A stretch of DNA of 23,864 nucleotides from Planctomycetota bacterium (GCA_029259935.1 JAJDEH010000430.1:1-23864); one strand, 5' to 3'. Numbered from the stretch's first letter, positions 16,509 through 23,864 are shown. The notes: a model not told the origin generated them from the sequence alone. Made by a program: numbers and translations.

Positions 16509-19500
16509 TTAAGGATTGAACGTCACGTTGTCGACTTCGATATCTCCGCTGATGTTGCCACCATTGTTGAAGTTGAAGTTAACACTGCCGGCACCCAAGT
16601 TGCTGGTCGTGTTGCTGACCGAAGTCGTGGCACCCAAATTGAGCCCGTTGGCCGTGTTGTTGCCTTGGACAAAGATGCCCGTGGCACCGGTCGTGTTGCT
16701 CATGTTCACGCCGTTGTTGGCGATGGTAACCGTGCCGTCGCCACTGCTGACGTTGATGCCGGTCAGGCCGTTGACAGCGGGAGCAAACTGAATCACCAAG
16801 TTGCTGACGTTGAAGTTGGCCAAGTTGCCGGCCGCTCCGGTCGCTCCGTTGGCGATGTTGACACTGTTGGCACCCGCCGCGTCGATCCCACCGCCGGTCA
16901 GGTTAAAGGTGCCGGTGAATCCGCTGACTTGGACACCGTCGCCACCCGTTCCGTCGATGTCGATGTTACCCATGTCGATGGTCTGCATGGCGGTGTTCTG
17001 CAACACGATGCCGTCACCCGTCGAGTTGTTGATGTCGATCAGGCCGTTGAAGGTCATCGATTGGCCGATATTGCTCAGCCGCATACCTTCCGACGTACTG
17101 TTCGTCGACGTCAGGGCGTTGAACACCCAGCCATTGATGTTGTTGTTCTGGCCGATACCGCCAGTGATATTCAACACTCGACCGTTGGTCGCCGCAACCG
17201 TGGCGGCGTTGCTGTTGAAGTCCAGGGTGACGTTATCCGAGCCGACATCGTTGACGGTAAGTCCGTCGCCGTTGGTGGCCGTGGCATTCAGGTTGGCGAA
17301 TCGCAACTCGTACTGGCCAGCCACGCCGCCACCCACCGTGTCGTCCGCGCTGATGCCGTTGGCGGCATTGATCGTCGTGGTGCCAAAGTCGGCCGTGAAC
17401 TCGGTAGCTAGACCCAGTTCGCGAATATCCGAGACGATGATGCCCGTTCCAGCCGCTCCCGTTACGGTGGTGTTCAGGATCGACAGTGTACTCGCGGCAC
17501 CGGTAATGCTGGCGATGCCGCCGATGTTGATACCATCCGAAACACTGTTGGTCGACATGACACTGTTGAAGGTCGCGTGGACTTCCGTGGGATTGATGAT
17601 GATCGCCGCACCGCCGTTGGCATCGATGGTGCCGCCCAGCACGTTCAACACACCGGCGTCGGTGGCGAACAGGCCGTGGCCGTTGTCGGTTTCGATGTTG
17701 AGCGTGTTGAAGTTGTAAGTGGAAAGCGCGGTCGTGTTGATGCGAACGCCGCTGCCGAAGGATGTTCCGGCGATGCCCGCGTCGGTGATGTTAACCAAGT
17801 TCCAGTTGGACACCAATCCGCCCGCCGCGTCGTTCTGGATGAGAATACTGTCCAGATTGCTGTCGTCGATGGTGACGGTGCCGACATTCAGTTGTCCGAA
17901 GCCCGTGGCCGCGTTCGCGAGGCCGCCGACGCCCGTCAGGTTGATGCCCTGCGAGGCACTGAAGGTGCTGGCGATCGACTGCAGCGTGGCGTTCAGGTTG
18001 ATGGCCCGATTGGTGCCGTTCAAGACCAAGGCCGCGTTGCCGGTGTTTTGGCCAGTTCCTATTGAACTGATCGAGCTGTTGCCCGTGATCGTCAGGAAGT
18101 TGGTGTCGATTGCTTGGAAGCCGATTGCCGCTTGGGCGTTGACGGTGTCCGTTTCGTTGATCACCAGGCCGTTAAACACGATGCCCGTCGGTGCCGCCGC
18201 CGTGGGCACGGCAAAGTTGTTGTTGTTGAGGAACACGCCGGCCAGCGTCGAATCGGTGATGTTGGTGTTGGCGATGGTAATCAGCCCCGTGCTGGGAGCA
18301 CCGGGAACACCGTTGGAGAAACCAGCGTTCTGAATCGTGATGCCTGGTCCCGTACTGCTGGCCAAAGTCTGTGGCGTGGTGATCATGACGCTGCCGTTGA
18401 CATCGTTCAGGAAGATGCCGGCACCCAACATGTCGTTGATCTGATTGCCGCCCGCGAAGTTGACCATACTGCCGGCGATCGTATTGTCGACGACGATGGC
18501 CTGTCCGCTGGCCACGGTGCTGATAATGTCACCCGCGTAATTGACGACCAGAGCCGCTCCGCCACCGTCGCCGTTGACTTGGAACGACGTGCCCGCCACG
18601 TTGTTGATCGACATGCCGATGGCATTGCTAAGATCGGAATCCAGGAAGTTGTAAGTACCCGAGACGTTCGTCAAGTTGATACCGTCGATGCCGCCCATGA
18701 TTTGAACCTGATCGATGGTGGTCAGGATATTGCCCCCCAGACCCGTGCCGGCGATTGCAGTGCCGGTCGTGGGAATGATGTTAAAACCACGGATGAGGTT
18801 GTTGTTCGCCAAGGTGATCCCCTGAATCGTGGGAATCTGCCCGTCGATCTGGTTGCACAACAAGAAGGTGCCTGTCGGGGTCTGTAGATTGTGAGCGATG
18901 CCGTCACCCAACAACTGCTGGCCGTTGAGCAATCGGATGGATTCAGCATACGGCCCGACTCCTTCTTGCACGAAGATCAAGTCGTTGATGAGCGAATTGC
19001 CGGGGTTGACCGTGCCGTCGGCGAGTGAAAGCTGCGTGTAAGGATCTTCCGCCGTACCACTGCCGCCGCTGGCGCTGGTGTTCGCGCTGTCGACGTGTAC
19101 GACTCGGTACGGCGCGCCGGTCAGCGGATTGATGACGAATTGTGGATCTTGATGATAGACAACGACGTTGTCGCGGCGGCTGGTTCGATTGAGATCCGTT
19201 CCCCGTGGGTCGTACTGGCCCAACGAGACGGAGTCGATCACCATGCGGAAGAAGGCCGTTGTGTTGAATCGCTCATCTTGGTTGAGTTCGCCTTCCATCC
19301 TGACGCCGCCCAGCGTTTCAACGCCGACCCGCACGCGAGCACCGCCAAAGGACTCCATACCCGTGATCTGTTCGTCGCGGTCGGTGTAATAGTAACCACC
19401 GAGATCCACGGTGCCTTGGAACATGGCCCAGGTAACGGGCCGCAGTCGCAGTTCCACGTCGAAGCCGGTCAACGCCGTATCTATACCCGGTTGGGACAGA

Positions 19501-20063
19501 ATGAAGTTGTTGTAGAAGCAGTTGTGGGCCAACGGGTTTCCCAGCACGAAACCGGTATCTTCCACCGGGAAGTAACCGTTGGCATTGATCGCGAAATTGT
19601 TGTTGCGAATCCCGCCGCTGACACCGATCTGCTTGAAGGTGTGTCCGAAATTCTGCTCGGGTGCCTTGTCGCCGTCGTACCAGATACCTAGCGAGATGTC
19701 GCTGTTGGCCGATTTGATCGTATAGACTCGTTCCAGTCCCACATTGAAGAAGATGTTGCCGTCTTCATAGCCCAAGTGGCCCTGGGACTCGACCAGATAG
19801 CGAGCACCGAAGATGTCTTCGCCGATCCGCATCTTGCCGCCCAACGTGAAGTAGCCACCCGTGCCGCGGCCCAACAAATTGTCGGCCGTGGTGAATCCGC
19901 CCCACACGTGGCCGGGAAAGGCGGTATTGATTTGCGTCAGGAAGGGAGCAGACCCAACACTGTCCGCGTCCACGATCCCCGCCGGCAGGACTTCCTGAGC
20001 CCGTGCGAAAGAGGCACTCGCGAGGACAAGACCCACAAATAACAAACGCGAAAGAGTTTTCAT
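16509..20063 (-). CDS. Outer-membrane barrel plus parallel beta-helix protein, inverse-autotransporter-like
   Basis: The ATG at 20063 gives 1184 residues beginning with a clear signal peptide (MKTLSRLLFVGLVLASASFARA-QE). Residues about 45-310 alternate hydrophobic and polar residues with many Gly and aromatic positions (for example WGGFTTADNLLGRGTGGYF and VDLGGYYYTDRD), as in an outer-membrane beta-barrel. A linker follows (VVHVDSANTSASGGSGTAED, 321-340), then about 840 residues of Asn/Gly/Thr/Ile-rich repeats typical of a right-handed parallel beta-helix, up to DNVTFNP. There is no barrel at the C-terminus, so the order is barrel first and passenger second, as in type Ve secretion (intimin/invasin). 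Surface adhesion is a plausible role but is inferred. The frame is open to an ATG at 20180, which would put 39 residues before the signal peptide; GGAG eight bases before 20063 favours the shorter form. Confidence 0.85.
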   Translation of the reverse strand: MKTLSRLLFVGLVLASASFARAQEVLPAGIVDADSVGSAPFLTQINTAFPGHVWGGFTTADNLLGRGTGGYFTLGGKMRIGEDIFGARYLVESQGHLGYEDGNIFFNVGLERVYTIKSANSDISLGIWYDGDKAPEQNFGHTFKQIGVSGGIRNNNFAINANGYFPVEDTGFVLGNPLAHNCFYNNFILSQPGIDTALTGFDVELRLRPVTWAMFQGTVDLGGYYYTDRDEQITGMESFGGARVRVGVETLGGVRMEGELNQDERFNTTAFFRMVIDSVSLGQYDPRGTDLNRTSRRDNVVVYHQDPQFVINPLTGAPYRVVHVDSANTSASGGSGTAEDPYTQLSLADGTVNPGNSLINDLIFVQEGVGPYAESIRLLNGQQLLGDGIAHNLQTPTGTFLLCNQIDGQIPTIQGITLANNNLIRGFNIIPTTGTAIAGTGLGGNILTTIDQVQIMGGIDGINLTNVSGTYNFLDSDLSNAIGMSINNVAGTSFQVNGDGGGAALVVNYAGDIISTVASGQAIVVDNTIAGSMVNFAGGNQINDMLGAGIFLNDVNGSVMITTPQTLASSTGPGITIQNAGFSNGVPGAPSTGLITIANTNITDSTLAGVFLNNNNFAVPTAAAPTGIVFNGLVINETDTVNAQAAIGFQAIDTNFLTITGNSSISSIGTGQNTGNAALVLNGTNRAINLNATLQSIASTFSASQGINLTGVGGLANAATGFGQLNVGTVTIDDSNLDSILIQNDAAGGLVSNWNLVNITDAGIAGTSFGSGVRINTTALSTYNFNTLNIETDNGHGLFATDAGVLNVLGGTIDANGGAAIIINPTEVHATFNSVMSTNSVSDGINIGGIASITGAASTLSILNTTVTGAAGTGIIVSDIRELGLATEFTADFGTTTINAANGISADDTVGGGVAGQYELRFANLNATATNGDGLTVNDVGSDNVTLDFNSNAATVAATNGRVLNITGGIGQNNNINGWVFNALTSTNSTSEGMRLSNIGQSMTFNGLIDINNSTGDGIVLQNTAMQTIDMGNIDIDGTGGDGVQVSGFTGTFNLTGGGIDAAGANSVNIANGATGAAGNLANFNVSNLVIQFAPAVNGLTGINVSSGDGTVTIANNGVNMSNTTGATGIFVQGNNTANGLNLGATTSVSNTTSNLGAGSVNFNFNNGGNISGDIEVDNVTFNP

Positions 20064-20611
20064 TAAATGGTCTCCGCGAGAATAACTGTCCGCCAAGCGG
20101 GCTCTGGATTGTTCAATCGCGCCGTCGTATGACGCTGGATGATGCTTCTTTTGCATGGTTCGCTGGCAGATCGATTTCATGTTCGCTCTCTCATTAGCCG
20201 TTCGCTAAATTCCACGGCACGAATAACCCGCAAAACTAGTACAGGTGATACAAACAATCGTCACGGCGCAAATAACCTCATGAGAAAAATCGGTATGATT
20301 TATCCGATTGTTAAAGTTTAACATTCGGGCTAGCTGACAGCGGACGTTGATGCATGCAGCCATGGCGCGTCCTTAGAGGCGAAAGCCAGCCGAGCAAGCA
20401 GCCTAGGTAGGCTGGGGCACGTCAGAACGCCGACCCGCGCTCGATTTGCTGGCAGACTGGCAGCTGGCGCGCGGCCTAAGAATTTTGGGCAAGTAGTTAC
20501 GAAAGGCTGGCGGAGGGCGGTCGCTTTCGTGATTTTGATCGGTGCCTGCTTGCCCAGCCGTGCAAACGGGCGGAAGACGAACCGCAAGCGTCGCGGGGCA
20601 CGGCCCAATCG
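20064..20611. other. Intergenic stretch between the PEBP lipoprotein and beta-helix genes
   Basis: About 548 bases hold no gene I can support. The part next to the beta-helix gene (20064-20330) is AT-rich and must hold its promoter, but no hexamer pair is convincing. At 20288-20309 AATCGG and CCGATT form a 6-base-pair hairpin that on the minus strand is followed by TTTTTC, a weak terminator candidate. The part from 20331 is GC-rich, with a 16-base palindrome CAGCCTAGGTAGGCTG (20399-20414) and short direct repeats of CTGGCAG near 20448-20463. A 92-codon minus-strand frame there (20330-20608) resembles no family I know. Confidence 0.55.
20072..20075 (-). promoter_or_regulatory. Ribosome binding site supporting the 20063 start
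   Basis: GGAG on the minus strand lies eight bases before ATG 20063, which begins the signal peptide. The alternative ATG at 20180 has only a purine-rich GAGAGAGCGAAC upstream. Confidence 0.55.
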
Positions 20612-21235
20612 CTAGCTGTCGATAGCGAAATTTCCCACCAATTCGCCTTGATCAAGAATGTGACCCTGCATGGCTTCGATCAGATCGGCCTTGGTGGTCC
20701 CCGCGTGATCGAGGTCGAGCATTTGGTCCAGCGCATAGATTCGGAAAATGTAGCGATGGGGCGGGCTTCCTGGAGGCGGCATGGGGCCGCGATAGCCCAC
20801 GTTGTCGTCAAAAAAGTCGTTCATTCCTTGCAAGGCGGCAATGGGTTCCGCAATCTTACCGACTCGCGGCACGCCTTCCGGCAACGAAGCGGTCTGGGGT
20901 GGCAAGTTGTACAGCACCCAATGCACCCAGGGCCCTTCTTCGCGAGGTGCCTCGGGCAACGGCGCATCGGGGTCATCTACGATAATCGCGAAGGACTTCA
21001 CGTTGTCGGGGGCCCCCGACCAGGCCAGAGGCGGAGAAACATCGTCGCCCTTGCCTGAAAATTTGGCGGGGATCGTCTGCTGATCCTCAAACGCCGAACT
21101 GGTTAGCTTCATGCCCGCTTTCACCGGCGCGGATGAACCAGTGCCAGACCCCGATGTCCCGGCGTCCCCGCCTCCATCGCAACCAAACACGGGCAGCACC
21201 GCTAATAACGCAAACAGATATTTAAAGAGTGACAT
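20612..21235 (-). CDS. PEBP / YbhB-YbcL family lipoprotein
   Basis: The 207-residue protein starts with a lipoprotein signal (MSLFKYLFALLAVLPVFGC, lipobox VFGC, Cys19) and a Gly/Ser-rich tether. The remainder is a full phosphatidylethanolamine-binding-protein domain of the bacterial Raf-kinase-inhibitor-like group. Signatures are SPPLAWSGAP, IVDDPDAPL, WVHWVLYNLP and GYRGPMPPPGSPPHRYIF, which line the ligand pocket in known members. The ligand and role in bacteria are poorly defined; periplasmic membrane anchoring is predicted from the lipobox. An in-frame TTG lies one codon upstream (21238), but the ATG at 21235 is preferred, with GGAAG about seven bases before it. The gap to the upstream membrane-protein gene is 85 bases on the same strand, so co-transcription is possible. 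No clear terminator follows. Confidence 0.92.
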   Translation of the reverse strand: MSLFKYLFALLAVLPVFGCDGGGDAGTSGSGTGSSAPVKAGMKLTSSAFEDQQTIPAKFSGKGDDVSPPLAWSGAPDNVKSFAIIVDDPDAPLPEAPREEGPWVHWVLYNLPPQTASLPEGVPRVGKIAEPIAALQGMNDFFDDNVGYRGPMPPPGSPPHRYIFRIYALDQMLDLDHAGTTKADLIEAMQGHILDQGELVGNFAIDS

Positions 21236-21320
21236 CAATTCTTCCGCTCGTTGGTGCGTGCGATCAAAGAAGGAAACGGATCGGACCCGTGGCAGCTAGC
21301 TTGAGAAACGCCGTCGGCAA

Positions 21321-21791
21321 TTAAGATTCCGGCAACTCCTCCTTTGTTTCCCACTCGCCAACCTGTTTTACCGAGATGGGTTCCACGTCCAAGACAGGGT
21401 AGGTGAGCACCTCGGAATTGAAATCCGGTAGGTCAACCTTCTTGGTTTCATACTTCATCTTAACTTCAGCGGCAATGCCCGCGCCGGAATCGTCATCCAC
21501 GGCCTCGAAGGACAGCGACACCGTATAGGTGTCGTCCTCGTTCTTGGTACTGTCGTGGATCTCGACATTCCGCACTTGCTCCGCCTTCACGGTCCAGATC
21601 TTGCTCGTCTGCCCATCGACGGTAAATTCTTGCTGGTGCAGCATGACACCAATGTGTGGCGCGGATACTTCCTCGGACACTTGCTTGGGAATTTCGGGCT
21701 CAATGGGCTCTTCGGCGGCGGGACGAGTCAGATAGTAACTAATCAGTCCAGCACTGATTACGATAATGATCGCAGCCGCCCATCCCTTCAT
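21321..21791 (-). CDS. Membrane-anchored periplasmic protein of unknown function
   Basis: I do not recognise this 156-residue protein. It has one N-terminal hydrophobic segment (residues about 4-21, AAAIIIVISAGLISYYL) followed by a Pro/Glu-rich linker (AAEEPIEPEIPKQVSEEVSA). An acidic beta-rich domain of about 110 residues follows, ending EWETKEELPES. The segment is more likely an anchor than a cleaved signal because no good cleavage site follows it. The domain lacks Cys and shows no catalytic motif. The gene begins 43 bases after the DUF1559 stop, with AGGA about ten bases before the ATG, so the two are probably co-transcribed. A structural or assembly role beside the pseudopilin-like protein is a guess from position only. 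Confidence 0.75.
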   Translation of the reverse strand: MKGWAAAIIIVISAGLISYYLTRPAAEEPIEPEIPKQVSEEVSAPHIGVMLHQQEFTVDGQTSKIWTVKAEQVRNVEIHDSTKNEDDTYTVSLSFEAVDDDSGAGIAAEVKMKYETKKVDLPDFNSEVLTYPVLDVEPISVKQVGEWETKEELPES

Positions 21792-21834
21792 GGTGTCATT
21801 TCCTAGGTGCGTTTGAGTTCAATTTCCAGTGTGG

Positions 21835-22704
21835 TCAAAAATCTCCAGGCCGTAACTGCTGGCCGTCTTTACGGTTGGCCAGGTTCCTGTAGATTTCGGG
21901 GTCAATATCCTCGTTGATGAAACGAACGGTGGTATCACCGAAGACGAAGTTCGCTCCGTGACCCAGGTGTGGGCTGCTAAAACCGATGATGTCCGAACGC
22001 TGGGCGTTGAGCGTCGACTTTCCGCCACAAGTGCCCGCCACGGCGGACCCTTGAAAATAGTTGCCGACGCGATTCGTGGCCCGCATCCATATCGCGCCTT
22101 TCATTCCATCACGGTAGGTTGCCCGTTCGCCTACCAAGAAGGTATAGCTGAGCCCGTCGGGAATTTCGGCCATGGAGATCTCGCTGGCAATGCCGAACAC
22201 ACCGCTTTGCGTATAATAAGCTTGCTGGATGTGAACGCTGTCACCGTTAACGGCCACGTAGTTCGACTTGTAGTACCCAACGCTGCCGTCCGAAGTGTAG
22301 TTCGGATTGCGCCGCGCAATACCGTCGTCCGGACATAGGTAGAACGCCAACGACGTGTCGCCACGCTCGCCCGCGTTCGGGGGCGGATGGTCAAAAAACC
22401 ATTCCGGGTCGTTACTAACATCAAGTCCCCGGGCCAAGCCGGCGTTATCCATGTAAGGCAGTAAAACGGCGCCCCAAGCCCAACTATTGGTGCCATACCA
22501 ACCCGGCGGGAACTTTTCCAACTTTTCGTGATGCGTATGCATCGCCAGGCCGATCTGGCGGAGATTGTGCTGGCATTGGAGTTCGCGCGCGCTGGCGCGA
22601 GTCCTTTGGACGGCGGCTAGCAACAACGAGACCAAGATCGCAATGATGGCAATCACCACTAGGAACTCGATGAGCGTAAAGCCAAGAGGCTTGCGAGATT
22701 TCAT
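21835..22704 (-). CDS. DUF1559 protein with prepilin-type N-terminus
   Basis: The 289-residue protein belongs to the DUF1559 family, which is greatly expanded in planctomycetes. The prepilin signal is KPLG-FTLIEFLVVIAIIAIL, with the predicted cut after Gly8 and Glu at position +5 (Glu13). Family features follow: CQHNLRQIGLAMHTHHE (44-60), FPPGW, FYLCPDDG, and the C-terminal SSPHLGHGANFVFGDTTVRF (243-262). That last part normally reads His-X9-Asp-Gly; here it is His-X10-Asp-Thr, one residue longer and lacking the Gly. The role is unknown; a type II secretion or pilus-like minor subunit is usually suggested. The frame is open to 22857, but the ATG at 22704 begins the prepilin signal and has AGGG about nine bases upstream. 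An intrinsic terminator ends only 32 bases before this start codon. Confidence 0.93.
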   Translation of the reverse strand: MKSRKPLGFTLIEFLVVIAIIAILVSLLLAAVQRTRASARELQCQHNLRQIGLAMHTHHEKLEKFPPGWYGTNSWAWGAVLLPYMDNAGLARGLDVSNDPEWFFDHPPPNAGERGDTSLAFYLCPDDGIARRNPNYTSDGSVGYYKSNYVAVNGDSVHIQQAYYTQSGVFGIASEISMAEIPDGLSYTFLVGERATYRDGMKGAIWMRATNRVGNYFQGSAVAGTCGGKSTLNAQRSDIIGFSSPHLGHGANFVFGDTTVRFINEDIDPEIYRNLANRKDGQQLRPGDF

Positions 22705-22736
22705 CAGCCAACCCTGCGAAACCCGTGCGTGAAGAG

Positions 22737-22786
22737 AAAAAAACAGCATTCCGTGGGCCATGGATGTAGCCCGAGCCGGAATGCTG
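22737..22786 (-). terminator. Intrinsic terminator between the small secreted gene and the DUF1559 gene
   Basis: CAGCATTCCG (22744-22753) pairs perfectly with CGGAATGCTG (22777-22786). An inner GGGC/GCCC pair (22755-22758 and 22769-22772) extends the stem. On the minus strand it is followed by seven T (22743-22737). It ends 32 bases before the DUF1559 ATG, so it either ends the upstream transcript or acts as an attenuator. Confidence 0.82.
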
Positions 22787-22816
22787 AAAAGATCAAGACT
22801 TGCCAGCTCGCTGACA

Positions 22817-22838
22817 GACGCCGTACACTGACGGCGTC
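22817..22838. other. Perfect 8-base-pair hairpin downstream of the small secreted gene
   Basis: GACGCCGT (22817-22824) and ACGGCGTC (22831-22838) form a perfect stem with the loop ACACTG, 11 bases after the stop at 22850. No T-run follows on either strand, so it is probably an RNA-stabilising 3' structure rather than a terminator. Confidence 0.5.
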
Positions 22839-22849
22839 CCAAGGCGTGG

Positions 22850-23164
22850 CTAGTCAACTCGACCTGGCAAGACCGTTCCGTCAGGCAGCACGGTAAAGGC
22901 GCAGCACTGGCCTTCGACGGCCGCTTGGCCTACGCGCACATCGCCGTGAGCTCGATGCCGTCGATAGGCTCTTCTGCTTACGGTGATCACCCGACCGACA
23001 TAGAAGACGACGCCGTTCGGCCGTTCGATACTGCTCACGACATGGCAGATCTTAATTCGATGACTATCTTCGTCGTCATCGTGCGCGACTGCCCGCATCG
23101 ATATCATCGACAAACATAACAAGGACACGGCAAGAGCAAGCAAGAGAAATGGCAAGCGTCGCAT
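22850..23164 (-). CDS. Small secreted protein with a Cys-His...HGD motif
   Basis: This 104-residue protein has a signal peptide (MRRLPFLLLALAVSLLCLSM, with a probable cut after ...MRAVA, residue 27) and an acidic start to the mature part (HDDDEDS). The mature part contains KICHVV (Cys40-His41), ITVSRRAYRRHRAHGD (residues 60-75, with His70 and His73) and Cys87-Cys88. The same order, ICH followed by a loop and then (I/V)xVSxxAxxxHxxHGD and a Cys, occurs in many secreted bacterial proteins of unknown function. The conserved Cys and His residues suggest a small metal-binding or disulfide-held module, which is an inference. The ATG has GGAG eight bases upstream. A strong promoter lies at 23241-23270 and a terminator follows at 22737, so it looks like a single-gene transcript. 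Confidence 0.8.
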   Translation of the reverse strand: MRRLPFLLLALAVSLLCLSMISMRAVAHDDDEDSHRIKICHVVSSIERPNGVVFYVGRVITVSRRAYRRHRAHGDVRVGQAAVEGQCCAFTVLPDGTVLPGRVD

Positions 23165-23208
23165 TAAGAAATCTCCGTTTGAAAAGAAATGAAGAAACGA
23201 ATGACTTC

Positions 23209-23493
23209 TCAGTTCCAGAAAGGTGCCTCAGATAAGCGAGATTCTAATTCAAAGGCGGCCAAAGTTTCAAGAAAAATTTGCCCAAAATCAGATAAAAGAT
23301 GCCTCCCCCCGAACTGAGTATTTTGCGGCGCGTACTGACAGAGATAGTGGACGATGTCCGCGACAACAACCGCCGGTTCATTCAACCAGTGAGTAATCAA
23401 CAACATCGCTCGCCCCGTTCTTCCACAAGACACCGGGGCGACGTTGATGCGGCGAGTTTGATTGCAAATGCTCGAGGGAGCCGGTACCGGCAA
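23209..23493 (-). pseudogene. Possible frameshifted C-terminal part of the upstream membrane-protein gene
   Basis: A second minus-strand frame, open from about 23520 and usable from a TTG at 23493, encodes about 94 residues ending SEAPFWN. It overlaps the end of the frame at 23378-23864. Its sequence (RINVAPVSCGRTGRAMLLI, then a Trp-containing amphipathic stretch) looks more protein-like than the last 30 codons of the other frame. A single-base frameshift near 23450-23470 would join the two into one longer protein ending at 23209. I do not recognise either part. It could instead be a chance frame, since it has no ATG or clear ribosome site and the promoter at 23241 overlaps its end. Confidence 0.35.
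23241..23270 (-). promoter_or_regulatory. Sigma70-like promoter of the small secreted gene
   Basis: On the minus strand TTGAAA (23270-23265) and TAGAAT (23246-23241) are separated by 18 bases, each matching 5 of 6 consensus positions. The predicted start is about 23234, giving a 70-base leader before ATG 23164. Confidence 0.6.
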
Positions 23494-23864
23494 GTTGTTG
23501 CATGTGGCGTTTCATGCCCCCCAAACTGACCGAATCTCCAATCGCTTCGTTGTACCATTGGCTGGCCATGTGATTGGGAATGTGAATGGAATCCTGTTCT
23601 GGATCAAATCCCCTTTGGATTAGTTCAGCCCGAAAGTGACCTTCAATTCCAGCCGCTTCACTCGTTTCCCTAGGGCGAAGGACCAAGGTGATGGACAACC
23701 CAACGAACACGAGTACTGCCGCGACACAACCCCAGCGAGCCTTCATGAAGGACCACGATTTTGATCGACCGCCGACCCTGATTCCCAATTCCATTTCCAT
23801 CCGCCGGATCGCTTCGTCCACCGCCAATAGCGGGCCAGACGATCGCGCCGATGCGAACGTTTCC
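23378..23864 (-). CDS. Single-pass membrane protein, 5' end beyond the window
   Basis: The frame is open to the right edge, so the true start is probably outside; the residues readable before the internal TTG at 23827 are ETFASARSSGPLL. About 35-40 soluble residues (AVDEAIRRMEMELGIRVGG) precede one transmembrane segment (WGCVAAVLVFVGLSITLVL). A domain of about 100 residues follows (GIEGHFRAELIQRGFDPEQD...WYNEAIGDSVSLGGMKRHM). A short cytoplasmic part, one membrane helix and an outer domain would suit an anti-sigma or sensor-like protein, but no motif proves this and the function is unknown. The last 30 codons may be out of frame through a frameshift (see 23209-23493), so the stop at 23378 may not be the natural end. 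Confidence 0.6.
   Translation of the reverse strand, partial: ETFASARSSGPLLAVDEAIRRMEMELGIRVGGRSKSWSFMKARWGCVAAVLVFVGLSITLVLRPRETSEAAGIEGHFRAELIQRGFDPEQDSIHIPNHMASQWYNEAIGDSVSLGGMKRHMQQLAGTGSLEHLQSNSPHQRRPGVLWKNGASDVVDYSLVE

Noticed and set aside
16491..17718. Two long plus-strand frames opposite the beta-helix gene
   Set aside because: Both lie wholly antisense to a recognised protein and have low-complexity Val/Asp or Pro/Leu/Val-rich sequence typical of shadows of Asn/Gly/Thr/Ile repeats.
20064..20180. 39-residue N-terminal extension of the beta-helix protein, considered as an extended autotransporter signal
   Set aside because: It lacks the known extended-signal sequence pattern, and the inner ATG has the better ribosome site and a standard signal peptide.
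20330..20608. 92-codon minus-strand frame after the PEBP gene
   Set aside because: Arg/Ala/Pro/Leu-rich text, no ribosome site or domain, and GC-rich palindromic surroundings. More likely noncoding.
22817..22838. Second intrinsic terminator after the small secreted gene
   Set aside because: The hairpin is perfect but no T-run follows on either strand; listed only as a structure.

Overview
The window looks like a chromosomal segment of a planctomycete, probably of the Pirellula/Rhodopirellula type. This is inferred from protein families, since no rRNA is present. The indicators are a DUF1559 pseudopilin-like protein, a giant secreted protein with an N-terminal EPLENRLLLDA motif, four GEVED domains with their DxGDAP starts, several SGNH hydrolases, and receiver domains fused to RsbW-type ATPases. 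Almost everything is on the minus strand; only one gene (9006-10136) is clearly on the plus strand. I see no tRNA, rRNA, CRISPR array, transposase, integrase or phage gene.

Layout, left to right. (1) 1-432 has no gene and carries about two copies of a 152-bp tandem unit built from GC-rich palindromes. (2) 433-6245 is a signalling block. Read in the direction of transcription it encodes a membrane hybrid histidine kinase with two receivers and an Hpt domain, then two paralogous receiver + RsbW-like kinase proteins, then a STAS protein whose start overlaps the stop before it. The simplest reading is a phosphorelay feeding a partner switch. A 422-bp gap holding an inverted-repeat element separates the kinase from the rest. 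(3) 6439-10136 holds a Tat-type SGNH protein, a metallo-beta-lactamase/beta-CASP nuclease, and, diverging from it, a second secreted SGNH hydrolase. (4) 10168-20063 holds two very large surface or secreted proteins. One is a 1983-residue multidomain metalloprotease. The other is a 1184-residue protein with an apparent outer-membrane barrel followed by a long parallel beta-helix. A strong intrinsic terminator and a strong sigma70-like promoter lie between them, so they appear to be separately transcribed. (5) 20612-23864 is a series of small envelope genes: a PEBP-family lipoprotein, a membrane-anchored protein of unknown function, a DUF1559 protein, a small secreted protein with a Cys-His...HGD motif, and a membrane protein cut by the window edge that may be frameshifted.

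The points most worth a second look are the tandem receiver/RsbW-like kinases with a single STAS partner, a beta-propeller-like block nested inside a GEVED domain, HExxH motifs at both ends of the giant protease, the inverse-autotransporter-like order of the beta-helix protein, and an intrinsic terminator 32 bases upstream of the DUF1559 start codon. Domain calls rest on motif reading by eye; no search was run.
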